Assembly (NCBI GenBank): GCA_030549855.1
Contig: JAUQQP010000044.1
Coordinates: forward strand, 182,186-246,185
Direction of reading: 5' to 3'
Origin: Cyanobacteriota bacterium SRBZ.bins.94.201705
Lineage (GTDB): Bacteria; Cyanobacteriota; Cyanobacteriia; Cyanobacteriales; Cyanobacteriaceae
DNA: 64,000 bases
This document shows, one piece after another, positions 45,426-53,994 of this stretch. Position 1 is the stretch's first letter; every line of letters begins with the position of its first letter. Position numbers and translations under genes: made by a program. The notes below the pieces were generated by a model. It was not told the origin of the DNA and did no database searches. It saw only the letters and a program-made list of their open reading frames with translations.

Positions 45426-46724
45426 ATGAGAGTTGACTACGATTTGGTTGTGGTTGGCGACACCAAGGCAGGAATTTTTGCCGTTGAGTATGCCTTGAAT
45501 TTTGGCGCCAAGGTAGCACTTTTTCTGGACAAAAACCGTTATAATAATCCCTTAATTGCTGTCAGAATGTTAAACGAGTACTGGCAGAATTATTCCTATC
45601 TTGCCTGGGAAGATTTTTGTGGCTTTAAGCAGCTTATATTTCAGGAAAGACTGAGGGAATTACATTCAGCCGGGGTGGACATATATGAGGGAGATTTTCG
45701 CCTCCTGGATGACAAGCAAATATTGTTGTCTGTTGGCGATATTCTAGTTAAATCTCCCGGCATTATTCTGGCATTATACCCCCCTTACACCCCCCCGTAT
45801 TCCCAATATAATCACCTCAGGGGCAGCTTTGTAACAGAATTCAATAGACTGGTAAATGATGCCCCAGGCGAGTTAACAATAATTGGTGACGATTTAGAAG
45901 CTGTTATTTTGGCAACAATTCTGTCAACTCTAGGCATTGAAATCAATTTAATAACCCAAAATAAACGTCTACTCCCTAGTGAAGACGAAGACATATCTTG
46001 GCAGTATCAGTTACACCTGGAATCTCGGGGAGTTAACATAAAGCTGGATTCAAATATAGAGTCCCATTTGCCTGTAAACCAGGATAAAATGGTTATTACT
46101 CGGGTAAAACAAAAAAAATCTCCCGTTGCTAATTTATACGAAAACCTTGGAATTCGCTGGGATAGTAGTCGTATTTTAGCCAATGAAAAGCTGCAAACTC
46201 ATAATCCTAAGGTTTTTGCCTGTGGTGAGATACTTGGAGGTTATGATTTGGAAAATTTATCCTATCAGGAAGCCAGAGTTGCAGTCAACAACAGTCTATT
46301 TTTTCCTTGGCAGAGCATTAACTATAATAACCTAGTATATTCCCTAAACACCTCCCCCAAAATTACAAGGATTGGTTACTCAGAAAACGAGGCAATAATG
46401 TTTTCAGGAAACAAACTAAAAACCATAAAGTTTTCTCTGAATAATCCAAAGGTATTCGTAAAATTTATCATCAGCGATGATGGCGACGTATTAGGCTTCC
46501 ATTCCCTGGGAGAGGGATTGGAGGAAATAGTGAATGCCGTAACCGTGATGAAGGTGAGAAAAGAAAAGATTTCAGCTATATTCGCGGTTAACTTCAGTGA
46601 TAGCCGCTGCTACAGGATAGTGGAAAAATTGAGGCAGATGTGGCTGCCCTATGAAAAAAAGCGCCAGAAAATTATAATGGATATCTGTCATAATTTTTTC
46701 TTGTGGAAACGCACTTGGCTATGA
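45426..46724 (+). CDS. Degenerate pyridine nucleotide-disulfide oxidoreductase-like flavoprotein
   Basis: The 432-residue protein has the overall layout of the glutathione reductase family: N-terminal FAD region (YDLVVVGDTKAG), NAD domain (LTIIGDDLEAVILATI, then a basic LITQNKRLLPSE), second FAD segment (NPKVFACGEI), and dimerisation domain. However, the redox Cys pair is missing from the first helix, the first GxGxxG motif reads GDTKAG and the second GDDLEA. It probably lacks disulfide-reductase activity and may have reduced nucleotide binding. Similar Cys-less homologues are known in cyanobacteria, with no assigned role. It overlaps the dTMP kinase gene by 4 bases. Confidence 0.8.
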   Translation: MRVDYDLVVVGDTKAGIFAVEYALNFGAKVALFLDKNRYNNPLIAVRMLNEYWQNYSYLAWEDFCGFKQLIFQERLRELHSAGVDIYEGDFRLLDDKQILLSVGDILVKSPGIILALYPPYTPPYSQYNHLRGSFVTEFNRLVNDAPGELTIIGDDLEAVILATILSTLGIEINLITQNKRLLPSEDEDISWQYQLHLESRGVNIKLDSNIESHLPVNQDKMVITRVKQKKSPVANLYENLGIRWDSSRILANEKLQTHNPKVFACGEILGGYDLENLSYQEARVAVNNSLFFPWQSINYNNLVYSLNTSPKITRIGYSENEAIMFSGNKLKTIKFSLNNPKVFVKFIISDDGDVLGFHSLGEGLEEIVNAVTVMKVRKEKISAIFAVNFSDSRCYRIVEKLRQMWLPYEKKRQKIIMDICHNFFLWKRTWL

Positions 46725-47371
46725 TTAGTAATAAAAAAAAACGGGGCTATTTTATAGTGTTTGAGGGGATAGATGGTGCGGGGAGTTCAACTCAAGCCCT
46801 GTTGTTACAAGAATATTTCAGCCGCTGTCAGCAAAAATCAGTGATAAGCCCGGAGCCAACCCACAGTAGAATAGGAAAACTTATCAGGGAATTCCTGTCA
46901 ACTCCACCTGCCTTTGCCAGTGAGGAGTTGTTTGAACAGCAAATGGCCTACCTCTTCTCTGCTGACAGACACTATCACCTATACAATAGCATAGATGGTG
47001 TCAAAAAAATGGTAGAGGATAATATTCATGTGATTGCTACTCGCTATTATTTCTCCTCCCTCGCCTACAACACCAAAAACCCCCAACAATACGAGTTTGT
47101 GTCTCTTTTAAACAAAAATTTCCCGCCACCGGATTTTCTCTTCTACTTGGATATACCCGTGGATGTAGCCTTGGCGAGGATAGAAAACCGTCACAAGAAA
47201 GAGGTGTATGAGAATAGAGAAAAACTGCTATTGGTAAAAGACAACTTTGAAAAAATACTCAGTGGCTACCCCTATCCCCACCTGCGAGTAGATGCCGCCA
47301 AGAGTCAACAGGAAATTCACCAGCAGATAGTCTCCTACCTGGAAACAGTTGCCTTTGGTAAAGTATTGTAA
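46721..47371 (+). CDS. tmk: Thymidylate kinase
   Basis: Phosphorylates dTMP to dTDP. I chose ATG 46721, which overlaps the preceding stop as ATGA (216 residues); an upstream ATG at 46703 is possible. The phosphate loop reads FEGIDGAGSST, so the usual P-loop Lys before Ser/Thr is replaced by Ser. EPT and IGKLIREFL follow as in thymidylate kinases, then a lid region with DIPVDVALARIENRHKKEVYE. Lys-less P-loops occur in a subset of these enzymes. Similar size and all other motifs suggest it is functional. Its coupling to a flavoprotein is unusual. Confidence 0.87.
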   Translation: MISNKKKRGYFIVFEGIDGAGSSTQALLLQEYFSRCQQKSVISPEPTHSRIGKLIREFLSTPPAFASEELFEQQMAYLFSADRHYHLYNSIDGVKKMVEDNIHVIATRYYFSSLAYNTKNPQQYEFVSLLNKNFPPPDFLFYLDIPVDVALARIENRHKKEVYENREKLLLVKDNFEKILSGYPYPHLRVDAAKSQQEIHQQIVSYLETVAFGKVL

Positions 47372-47375
47372 AGAA

Positions 47376-47516
47376 ATGGCAACAGGATATATCCCTATGG
47401 GAGAAAGAGGCAAAGATCTGATATATTCGATTATGGTTAGAGACGTACACAACAGGAGGGAAAGTACGTCTCTGGCTGTCAACACAGAGGAGATTCAAGC
47501 CTTCGAATCTGTGTAG
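47376..47516 (+). CDS. Possible 46-residue protein overlapping two hairpins
   Basis: An ATG at 47376, only 4 bases after the tmk stop, opens a 46-codon frame with balanced composition (MGERGKDLIYSIMVRDVHN context) that ends at 47516. No good Shine-Dalgarno is seen. The frame includes two perfect hairpins, so the sequence might be constrained as RNA instead. No known family recognised. Confidence 0.45.
   Translation: MATGYIPMGERGKDLIYSIMVRDVHNRRESTSLAVNTEEIQAFESV
47439..47510 (+). other. Two adjacent perfect hairpins downstream of tmk
   Basis: AGAGACGTAC (47439-47448) pairs with GTACGTCTCT (47464-47473), a 10-bp stem with a 15-base loop. AGATTC (47491-47496) pairs with GAATCT (47505-47510). 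Neither is followed by a T-run immediately, though TTTTTT occurs at 47522 after the second. They may attenuate or end tmk transcription. Confidence 0.45.
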
Positions 47517-47574
47517 TCATAATTTTTTCCGGAGGATTTGTGAATAAATAGTTAAAGATAGGGGAGAAAAAAAA

Positions 47575-47961
47575 GTGTTAAATAAACTGTTTGGCTTCGG
47601 CAAAAAAAAGGAAGAATACTTCCTGGAATTTAAGAAACCAGAAAAGGAGACAACTCTTGCCACCGTCGCCGCTGACGAGAAGGAGAAAACCACCACCACA
47701 GCGGCAGGAGACAAACCGGCAGAGTCTACAACTGTTGCCACTACCCCCGTTGCTCCAGTCCCGGCTAATATAGAAGTAAGCTATGAGCCACCAGAGTGGG
47801 TAAAGGCTATTAAGAATTACTCCACCCCCACTGACAAAGACAAGGAGGAATCTCTCTTTGCCGGCAAGTATATTAGCAACAGTATCCCATTGTCTCGTCG
47901 TCGTCCTGGTCCTAGTTTAGCACCTTTTAAAAATATGGCATCCCAACTGGGGAAAAAATAA
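47575..47961 (+). CDS. Small Thr/Lys/Ala-rich hypothetical protein
   Basis: A GTG start at 47575 after a GGGGAG site gives 128 residues. The N-terminus (LNKLFGFGKKKEEYFLEF) and the C-terminal part (EPPEWVKAIKNYSTP, then SIPLSRRRPGPSLAPFKNM) look structured, joined by a low-complexity Thr/Ala/Val/Pro linker (about residues 28-65). No membrane segment. I believe such proteins are conserved among cyanobacteria but I do not recognise a function. Confidence 0.65.
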   Translation: MLNKLFGFGKKKEEYFLEFKKPEKETTLATVAADEKEKTTTTAAGDKPAESTTVATTPVAPVPANIEVSYEPPEWVKAIKNYSTPTDKDKEESLFAGKYISNSIPLSRRRPGPSLAPFKNMASQLGKK

Positions 47962-48087
47962 TCACAATCAACTTGTATCCCTAGCCATCACTGATAGATA
48001 GAAGTCAATATCAATGATGGCAGTTTCCCCAGAATTTCCTCCTCTGGCAATGATTCCTCACTAGTGGTATTCTTAAAGGGCATCAAT

Positions 48088-48543
48088 ATGTCAAAACCTT
48101 TCCTTGTGCCACTTTTTCGTTTTTTTCTTCTCCTTTCTCTTTTCTTCCTCCTAAATAGTATAGTTTTCAACCTGCCTGCCATAGCCGCTGTACCTATAAA
48201 GATTACAGACGTATCTTACAAAGAATGCCCGCCGGGAGTGGGGGAGGGAAGTGTTACCAGTGGGGGGAATACTATGCCTGCTACTTGTTATCTTATCACT
48301 GGCAAGGCTCACAACAATTCTGGCAAAACCCTCTATGACGCTGATGTTTTTGGGAGGGTTTATGATGCCAACAATGAGCCCATTTTACAAAATCGTGGTA
48401 GACTGGGGTCAATACCAGAAGTGCCACCTGGAGTTAGTGACTTTGAGATACGTATTAGTGTACCATCAAATCAGCCTACCCCTCTTAGACTAAAACAATT
48501 CAAAGCCACTGGTTTTACTGCCAGGGTAACTCCCAGCTTTTAA
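48088..48543 (+). CDS. Secreted conserved hypothetical protein (FxLYD-like)
   Basis: From ATG 48088, 151 residues with a signal peptide (basic start, hydrophobic FRFFLLLSLFFLLNSIVF core, cleavage near PAIAA). The mature part begins VPIKITDVSYKECPPG and has a repeated beta pattern ending in PPGVSDFEIRISVPS and LKQFKATGF, which is reminiscent of FxLYD-type extracellular domains. Two Cys residues may form a disulfide. Upstream ATG at 48064 is possible. It is the last gene before a 3-kb gene-free stretch. Confidence 0.7.
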   Translation: MSKPFLVPLFRFFLLLSLFFLLNSIVFNLPAIAAVPIKITDVSYKECPPGVGEGSVTSGGNTMPATCYLITGKAHNNSGKTLYDADVFGRVYDANNEPILQNRGRLGSIPEVPPGVSDFEIRISVPSNQPTPLRLKQFKATGFTARVTPSF

Positions 48544-50084
48544 TCCCATTTTTACTGTTTTCCCCCCTAACACCCCCACGCTACTACTCCATTGCTGTCG
48601 CCAAGGTGGCAAGTCAAGACAGCCAAAGTAAACCCTGCCAACCATACCATACAACCCACCATGGTAGATGATAAGAGAGGGGGGGTGGTTTTTCCTCTTC
48701 CCTCCTTCCCCCTCCACCTCCCACTCAATCCCAGTAGTCTTGTAAACAGACAATAGACTTTTCCTATCGCCTGTCGAGATGACAGAATATCCCCATTCTT
48801 GTTTTGTGCTTGTTTCAAAACAGTACCAATAATACCAATAAGTGGATTCTTCTTTGTGTTTATTATCCTGGTGACAGTGTATTGCCGTTTTTGTCTAAAA
48901 TCACTACCTGCCTACTAGGGAATACACCTAAATGCCATTGTCTCACTTTGGGGTATAAGTTTTTCCTCCCCACCTGCCAGTGGAATTCTCTCTTATTGAT
49001 TCTACTATTCTGAACATCCTCAACCCACAGCATTTTCTTGTTGTTTTCTGCCACTATTTTCCGCATATAGCTAACCAATGGAATTCTTACTGTTGTTTGC
49101 CTAGGTATCTGAGTGTTGCCAAAATCGAATACCTCTTTCCCTCTCCCATGTGATTCTGTCGCCGCCAATGCCTCCCCTGTGAGATATGGGTTTGTTATCG
49201 TGGGGATTAGGGTTGCCGGCTAAAACCTTACCCCCCACTGGAATCCTTCTCCTGTTGTTATCCTCCTACGCCAGCTGCCTTCCACACTGTTGATGGCAAA
49301 CAAAATCCCTCTATTATTTCATGCTATTCTATCCTACTACTACTGCCAACCAGTGGAATTTTCTGTTTGTTTTTCAATGGAGATAAACTCCCATCCCGCA
49401 TAAGACTGCTACTGATGGCTGTTGTCTAATCTTAGTTTACCGTTGTTGGCAAAACAAAATTAGTCTTTTTGCCATGTTGTTGTTTCATGCCGTTTTCCTG
49501 TCACTGCTTGCAACAAATAACAAAGTCTTCAGTATCCTCCTTGTTGTCTGACATCCTAATTATTGGTTGTCATCCAATGGTATATCCCCGCCTTTTAGAG
49601 TCTTGTAGCCAAATCCCCCCCTCTGTTGTAGGAATAGAATCCTCCTTTTGTTGTCTTCCTCCCCCAAAATCCTCCAGTATATACGTATTTGCAGGATTCC
49701 TTCTTGTACACTCCCAGTATATCTATTCTCGGCTATTGATTTGTTAATCCTTTCAATGGTTGGAATCTTTCCCTTTACGGCAGTTTTCTTTCCTGTTGCC
49801 AACTGGCAGACAAAAAGTATAATACCTACTCTCATTTAAAACTAGTCTCCCAGTATTACCAACACCGCTTCTGTCAACAAGACGACTCCACCTGTTTTCA
49901 GACTTCCCTTTGTGTTTCTCTAATGGCAGCTGGTTTGTTGCTGTCTTCAACAAATTGCTATCTTCAACAAATAGAATCCCTTCCCAGTTGTCTAACACTG
50001 TTTTCTCTGAGGATAAAATGAGTAAAACCTCTATGTTTCCGCCAAATTCCCGGGGTTTGACTGCTAGGTGGAATTCCCACGCTT
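48544..50084 (-). repeat. Gene-free block with recurring CCANTGGAATTC motif
   Basis: The + strand is C/T-rich throughout, so the minus strand is purine-rich. The motif CCANTGGAATYC occurs at 48977, 49075, 49235 and 49350, with a relative at 50065 (and one in the right arm at 50766). On the minus strand several frames of 60-100 codons occur (48863-49168, 49560-49835, 49753-49998), which share short peptide words such as (R/K)IPL and GILF. They overlap one another, lack good ribosome sites and do not look like a known protein. Probable decayed repeats. Confidence 0.45.
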
Positions 50085-50816
50085 CCTACAATATCGAGTA
50101 TAAATACCTCCTATTATCGCCAAAGACAAGTTTTTGTTGTCTTCCCTAGTAGAAAGTTATAGCTTGTCTGCCTGGGAGAGATAATTATTCCTCCGGCGAT
50201 AATATCGAGTATAAATACTTAATATTGTCGGCAAAGACAAGCTGTTGCCTCCCCTGGTAAAAAGTCATAGCCTGCCTGGGAGGAATGATTCCCTTCTCCT
50301 TTGGCGATAACATCGAGTATAAATACCTCCTATTATTGGCAAAGACAGTTGTAGTTGCCTCCCCTGCCAAGAAGTCATAGCCTGCCTGGGAGGGATAATT
50401 CCCTTCCCCTTCGGCGATAATTTCCAGTATAAATGCCTCCCATTATCGGCAAAGACAAGTTGTTGCCTTCCCCCCTGGAATAATTTCCTCCCTCCGGCAA
50501 TAACACCGAGTATAAATACTTATCTTGCCAGTGTCTTCCTACTCCCTGTGACTTTCTTGTTTTCACTGATGAGACTATTTCTTTTCGTCTATTAGTGTTT
50601 TCCATGGGAGTAAAGTTTTTTTCGGCTGACATTATTATTTATCCCCTCATTTCTATGGAATCCCTATGTCATTCTCTGAAATTGGCATTCCATGCTACTA
50701 GCATTTTTCTATTGTCGTCTGACAACTGTCTCCCATTCATTGTTGTTTTATGGAAGTATATGTCAGTAGTGGAATTCCTTTCTTTTTGTTTGACTGTTGT
50801 CTGATGCCTAAAATTG
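50085..50816 (-). repeat. Right arm of the long inverted repeat with five tandem units
   Basis: Reverse-complement partner of 37536-38085. Five units carry CGAGTATAAATA (or a variant) at 50095, 50206, 50314, 50424 and 50507, with spacings 111, 108, 110 and 83. Hairpins recur: GGAATGATTCC (50282 region), GGGATAATTCCC (50392 region) and GGAATAATTTCC (50477 region). On the minus strand an ATG at 50632 opens an 85-codon frame whose opening (MSAEK) and later TRKSQGVGRHWQDKYLYS match, with changes, a frameshifted version in the left arm. The outer boundary is CTGATGCCTA at 50801. Confidence 0.85.
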
Positions 50817-51577
50817 GTTGTGGTTTCCTGTTGACATCCTCTCCTCTTGACTGTTTTGCCTTCCCTACTCCCTCATTGAGGTGAAATGCTTTCCTTGTTT
50901 TCTAAGAAAATCTCCTCTCACACCACCGCTAAAAGAATGCCTTTTATGTATTTGCTACATGTCATTATTGCCTCCTCTCTCTATTAACTAACAAGGAAAT
51001 TCTCCTGTTTGATGCCGTAGGCTTGTAGTCTCCCTGGGGGATACTGCCACTTTTCCAATCCTTTCCTACGTTGTTTTACAATTCCAGTTAGTTGCCGTCA
51101 CTGATAAGACTAATACAAGGTGTTGTCTATTTGCTATTTCTCTGATAGTGTTTATCGTTTTTTATTCCCAGTCAATCCGACTTTCTTTCGTCATCCTAGC
51201 TAGTTGTGGTAATCCAGAAGACTAGAATTATCTGCCTGTTTTTGTTTAGTTTTTCTCCAAAAGCCATTATAAGGAGTGTTTTTGCCAGTATTATGCCATC
51301 CATTGCCTTTTCATAGTCAATACGACTGTTATTTGACTTGATATAGGTTTATCCCCAACCCCTCTATCACCTCCCTAGTTGTTGGTTTCTGGTTGTCTTT
51401 CTATAGTATATAAATACAAAGGGGGATACAGACGGATGGAGGCTGGTTGAAGTTATATCTACCTCTGACGGGATTTATTCCCTATGCCTCTAATACCAGT
51501 TACAGAATTGAAGTTGGGCAATAGGATAAAAATAAATAAGATATGTAGATTGTGTTTCCCCCTTCCCACGTTGACTC
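50817..51577. other. Gene-free stretch upstream of hypF
   Basis: C/T-rich + strand continues. No gene is supported. On the minus strand about 35 codons near 51230-51350 (IDYEKAMDGIILAKTLL) read like protein but are bounded by stops, so gene debris is possible. The last 60 bases before hypF are A/T-rich and should include its promoter. Confidence 0.4.
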
Positions 51578-53908
51578 ATGAGTATTAACAGATATAGAAT
51601 CAAAATAACAGGACTAGTCCAGGGGGTGGGATTTCGTCCTTTTGTTTACAGACTGGCTAAAGAGTTATCCCTCAATGGGTGGGTTAGAAACACTGGTGCG
51701 GTGGTGGAGATAGAGGTAGAATGTTTTCCGGAGACTCTTTCTGAATTTCTCCACAGGATAAGAAAAGAAAAACCACCCCATGCCGTCATTGGCCACATAT
51801 CTACCACCATTCTACCATTTTTAGGTTATCAAGAGTTTGAAATCAAACCCTCTAATCAAGAAAACACTAACAGCAACGGCTATATAATCCCAGACTTAGC
51901 TATCTGTGAAGACTGCCTGCGGGAGTTATTCGACAAAAACAATCGTCGTTATCGTTATCCATTTATAAATTGTACTAACTGTGGCCCTCGCTATTCTATC
52001 ATAAAAACCCTACCCTATGACCGGCCAAATACCACCATGAGTCATTTTCTCATGTGTGAGGAATGTAGGCAAGAATATGATACCCCGTCTGACCGTCGTT
52101 TTCACGCCCAACCGAATGCTTGTCCTAAATGTGGGCCCCATCTACAATTATGGGATGGTAATGGAAATATAATCGCCACCAGGGAGGAGGCATTACAGAC
52201 TACTGTATCACTTATCAGGAGGGGATATATTGTCGCCATCAAGGGTTTGGGAGGATTTCATCTAGTGGTAGATGCTGCCAATTCTGCTAGTGTAACCCGA
52301 CTGAGGAAAGCCAAGAATCGCCCCCACAAGCCTTTCGCTGTAATGTATCCTGACATTAACACTATAAGGGAGGATTGTTACCTTTTGGAAACGGAAAAAA
52401 ATATACTTCTCTCCCCTGCCTCTCCCATTGTGTTGTTGCAGAGGAAAAAACCTTATCGCTACCAAAGAGTCTGTGAAGAGGTTTCTCCCAACAATCCCTA
52501 TCTTGGGGTGATGTTGCCTTATACTCCTCTTCATCATCTTCTACTTCATGAATTAAACTCTCCCATTGTTGCTACCAGTGGCAATCGTCACAGTGAGACT
52601 ATTTGCGTTGACGAAAAAGACGCCTTAATCAAACTCAAGGGGATTGCCGATTATTTTCTAATCCACAATCGCCCTATTTTTACCCCAGTGGATGACTCTG
52701 TTGTGGCAGTGGTAGACAATGAAATTATGATTCTACGACTGGCTAGGGGTTACACTCCTCTTTCTCTTCCCCTTCCCTCTTGTATTTCTCAATTGGGACA
52801 GAAAAGCCCCCATTCTATTCTAGCACTTGGAGGACATCTCAAAAACTCTATCGCCCTCGCCCTAGAAGATAAAATTGTTGTCAGTCAATACCTAGGAGAT
52901 TTAGACAGTCAAGACAACAGAAATTTATTCCAAAAAACCATTGAAAAACTGACAGGGATTTACAATTTCCACCCCGACACTATCACTTGCGATTTACATC
53001 CAGATTATTATTCCAGTTACTACGCAGAAGAATTGGCCAACAGGAGAGTAAATGGAAAACCGAATGTAGTCAGAATTCAACACCATATTGCCCATATTTT
53101 TAGTGTTATTGCTGAACATAATCCTCCTTTACCTATCCTAGGTGTTGCGTGGGATGGCACAGGCTACGGTTTAGATAATACCATATGGGGAGGAGAATTT
53201 TTCCTGATTTCTTCTTCTGGCATCCAACGGATTGCATCCTTTTACCCTTTCCCTCTACCGGGGGGTGAAACAGCAATTTTTGATCCCATACGTATTTCCT
53301 TCTCTTTGGTTTCACTCCTAGAAAATTCCAGAGATATTATAACAAGAATAAATAGCATAAAACAGGCATTTTCTGAAAAGGAAATTAGCCTATTGGCGAA
53401 AATTTTAGAGAGAGGGATTAACTGCCCATTAACTTCTAGTGTAGGTCGTCTGTTTGATGGTATTTCCGCTTTGCTGGGGCTGACTGATAAGGTAACATTT
53501 GAAGGTCAAGCTGCAATGAATTTAGAGTTTGCCATCGACAATTACTCGCCGAGGGAGGCCTATTCGCTTTCTTGGCAGCCATCCCAAAACCACTTCGGTT
53601 ATATTTATTGGCAGGAGATGCTGACACAAATTATCTCCGACTATATCCAAGGAAAGCCGCCACAAGAGATTTCCGCCAAATTCCATCTAACCCTGGCCAG
53701 AATAATCTTAGAAATAGCCCAGAAAACTCAAGTAAAAAATGTGGTTATATCCGGAGGCTGTTTTCAAAATCGCTTCTTGTTAAACCAGAGTCTCAACCTA
53801 CTGAGAAACCACAACCTTAATGTATTCTTTGCACAAAAAATACCCACTAATGACGGAGGTTTGGCCGTGGGGCAAATTGCTTACCACCTCCACAAAGTTA
53901 GCCGCTAA
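51578..53908 (+). CDS. hypF: Carbamoyltransferase HypF
   Basis: HypF makes the carbamoyl group, from carbamoyl phosphate and ATP, that becomes the CN ligand of [NiFe]-hydrogenase. The 776-residue protein is complete. It has an N-terminal acylphosphatase domain (GLVQGVGFRPFVYRLA), two double zinc fingers (CEDCLRELF with CTNCGPRY; CEECRQEY with CPKCGPH), a YrdC-like domain (KGLGGFHLVVDAA) and a Kae1-like domain (HHIAHIFSVIAEH, GVAWDGTGYG, SGGCFQN). None of hypA-E or hydrogenase structural genes is in the window, so it is either dispersed, as in many cyanobacteria, or an orphan. Confidence 0.96.
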   Translation: MSINRYRIKITGLVQGVGFRPFVYRLAKELSLNGWVRNTGAVVEIEVECFPETLSEFLHRIRKEKPPHAVIGHISTTILPFLGYQEFEIKPSNQENTNSNGYIIPDLAICEDCLRELFDKNNRRYRYPFINCTNCGPRYSIIKTLPYDRPNTTMSHFLMCEECRQEYDTPSDRRFHAQPNACPKCGPHLQLWDGNGNIIATREEALQTTVSLIRRGYIVAIKGLGGFHLVVDAANSASVTRLRKAKNRPHKPFAVMYPDINTIREDCYLLETEKNILLSPASPIVLLQRKKPYRYQRVCEEVSPNNPYLGVMLPYTPLHHLLLHELNSPIVATSGNRHSETICVDEKDALIKLKGIADYFLIHNRPIFTPVDDSVVAVVDNEIMILRLARGYTPLSLPLPSCISQLGQKSPHSILALGGHLKNSIALALEDKIVVSQYLGDLDSQDNRNLFQKTIEKLTGIYNFHPDTITCDLHPDYYSSYYAEELANRRVNGKPNVVRIQHHIAHIFSVIAEHNPPLPILGVAWDGTGYGLDNTIWGGEFFLISSSGIQRIASFYPFPLPGGETAIFDPIRISFSLVSLLENSRDIITRINSIKQAFSEKEISLLAKILERGINCPLTSSVGRLFDGISALLGLTDKVTFEGQAAMNLEFAIDNYSPREAYSLSWQPSQNHFGYIYWQEMLTQIISDYIQGKPPQEISAKFHLTLARIILEIAQKTQVKNVVISGGCFQNRFLLNQSLNLLRNHNLNVFFAQKIPTNDGGLAVGQIAYHLHKVSR

Positions 53909-53936
53909 TAACACCTCCAACCTAATAGATATAGTA

Positions 53937-53965
53937 TTGAATATATCGGATGATTGTGTTATAAT
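53937..53965 (+). promoter_or_regulatory. Well-matched sigma-70 type promoter
   Basis: TTGAAT (53937-53942), a 17-base spacer, then consensus TATAAT (53960-53965). It lies 30 bases before the next start codon, which predicts a short leader for the gene at 53995. Confidence 0.65.
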
Positions 53966-53994
53966 AGCCCTGGATATTTTATTAAAAGAAGGAT

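Noticed and set aside
48863..49998. Minus-strand frames of 80-100 codons
   Set aside because: They overlap in different phases, have no Shine-Dalgarno and share only short words that come from the DNA repeats.
37536..50816. Composite transposon or IS pair
   Set aside because: The arms contain no transposase frame or terminal inverted repeats, and no target-site duplication was seen.
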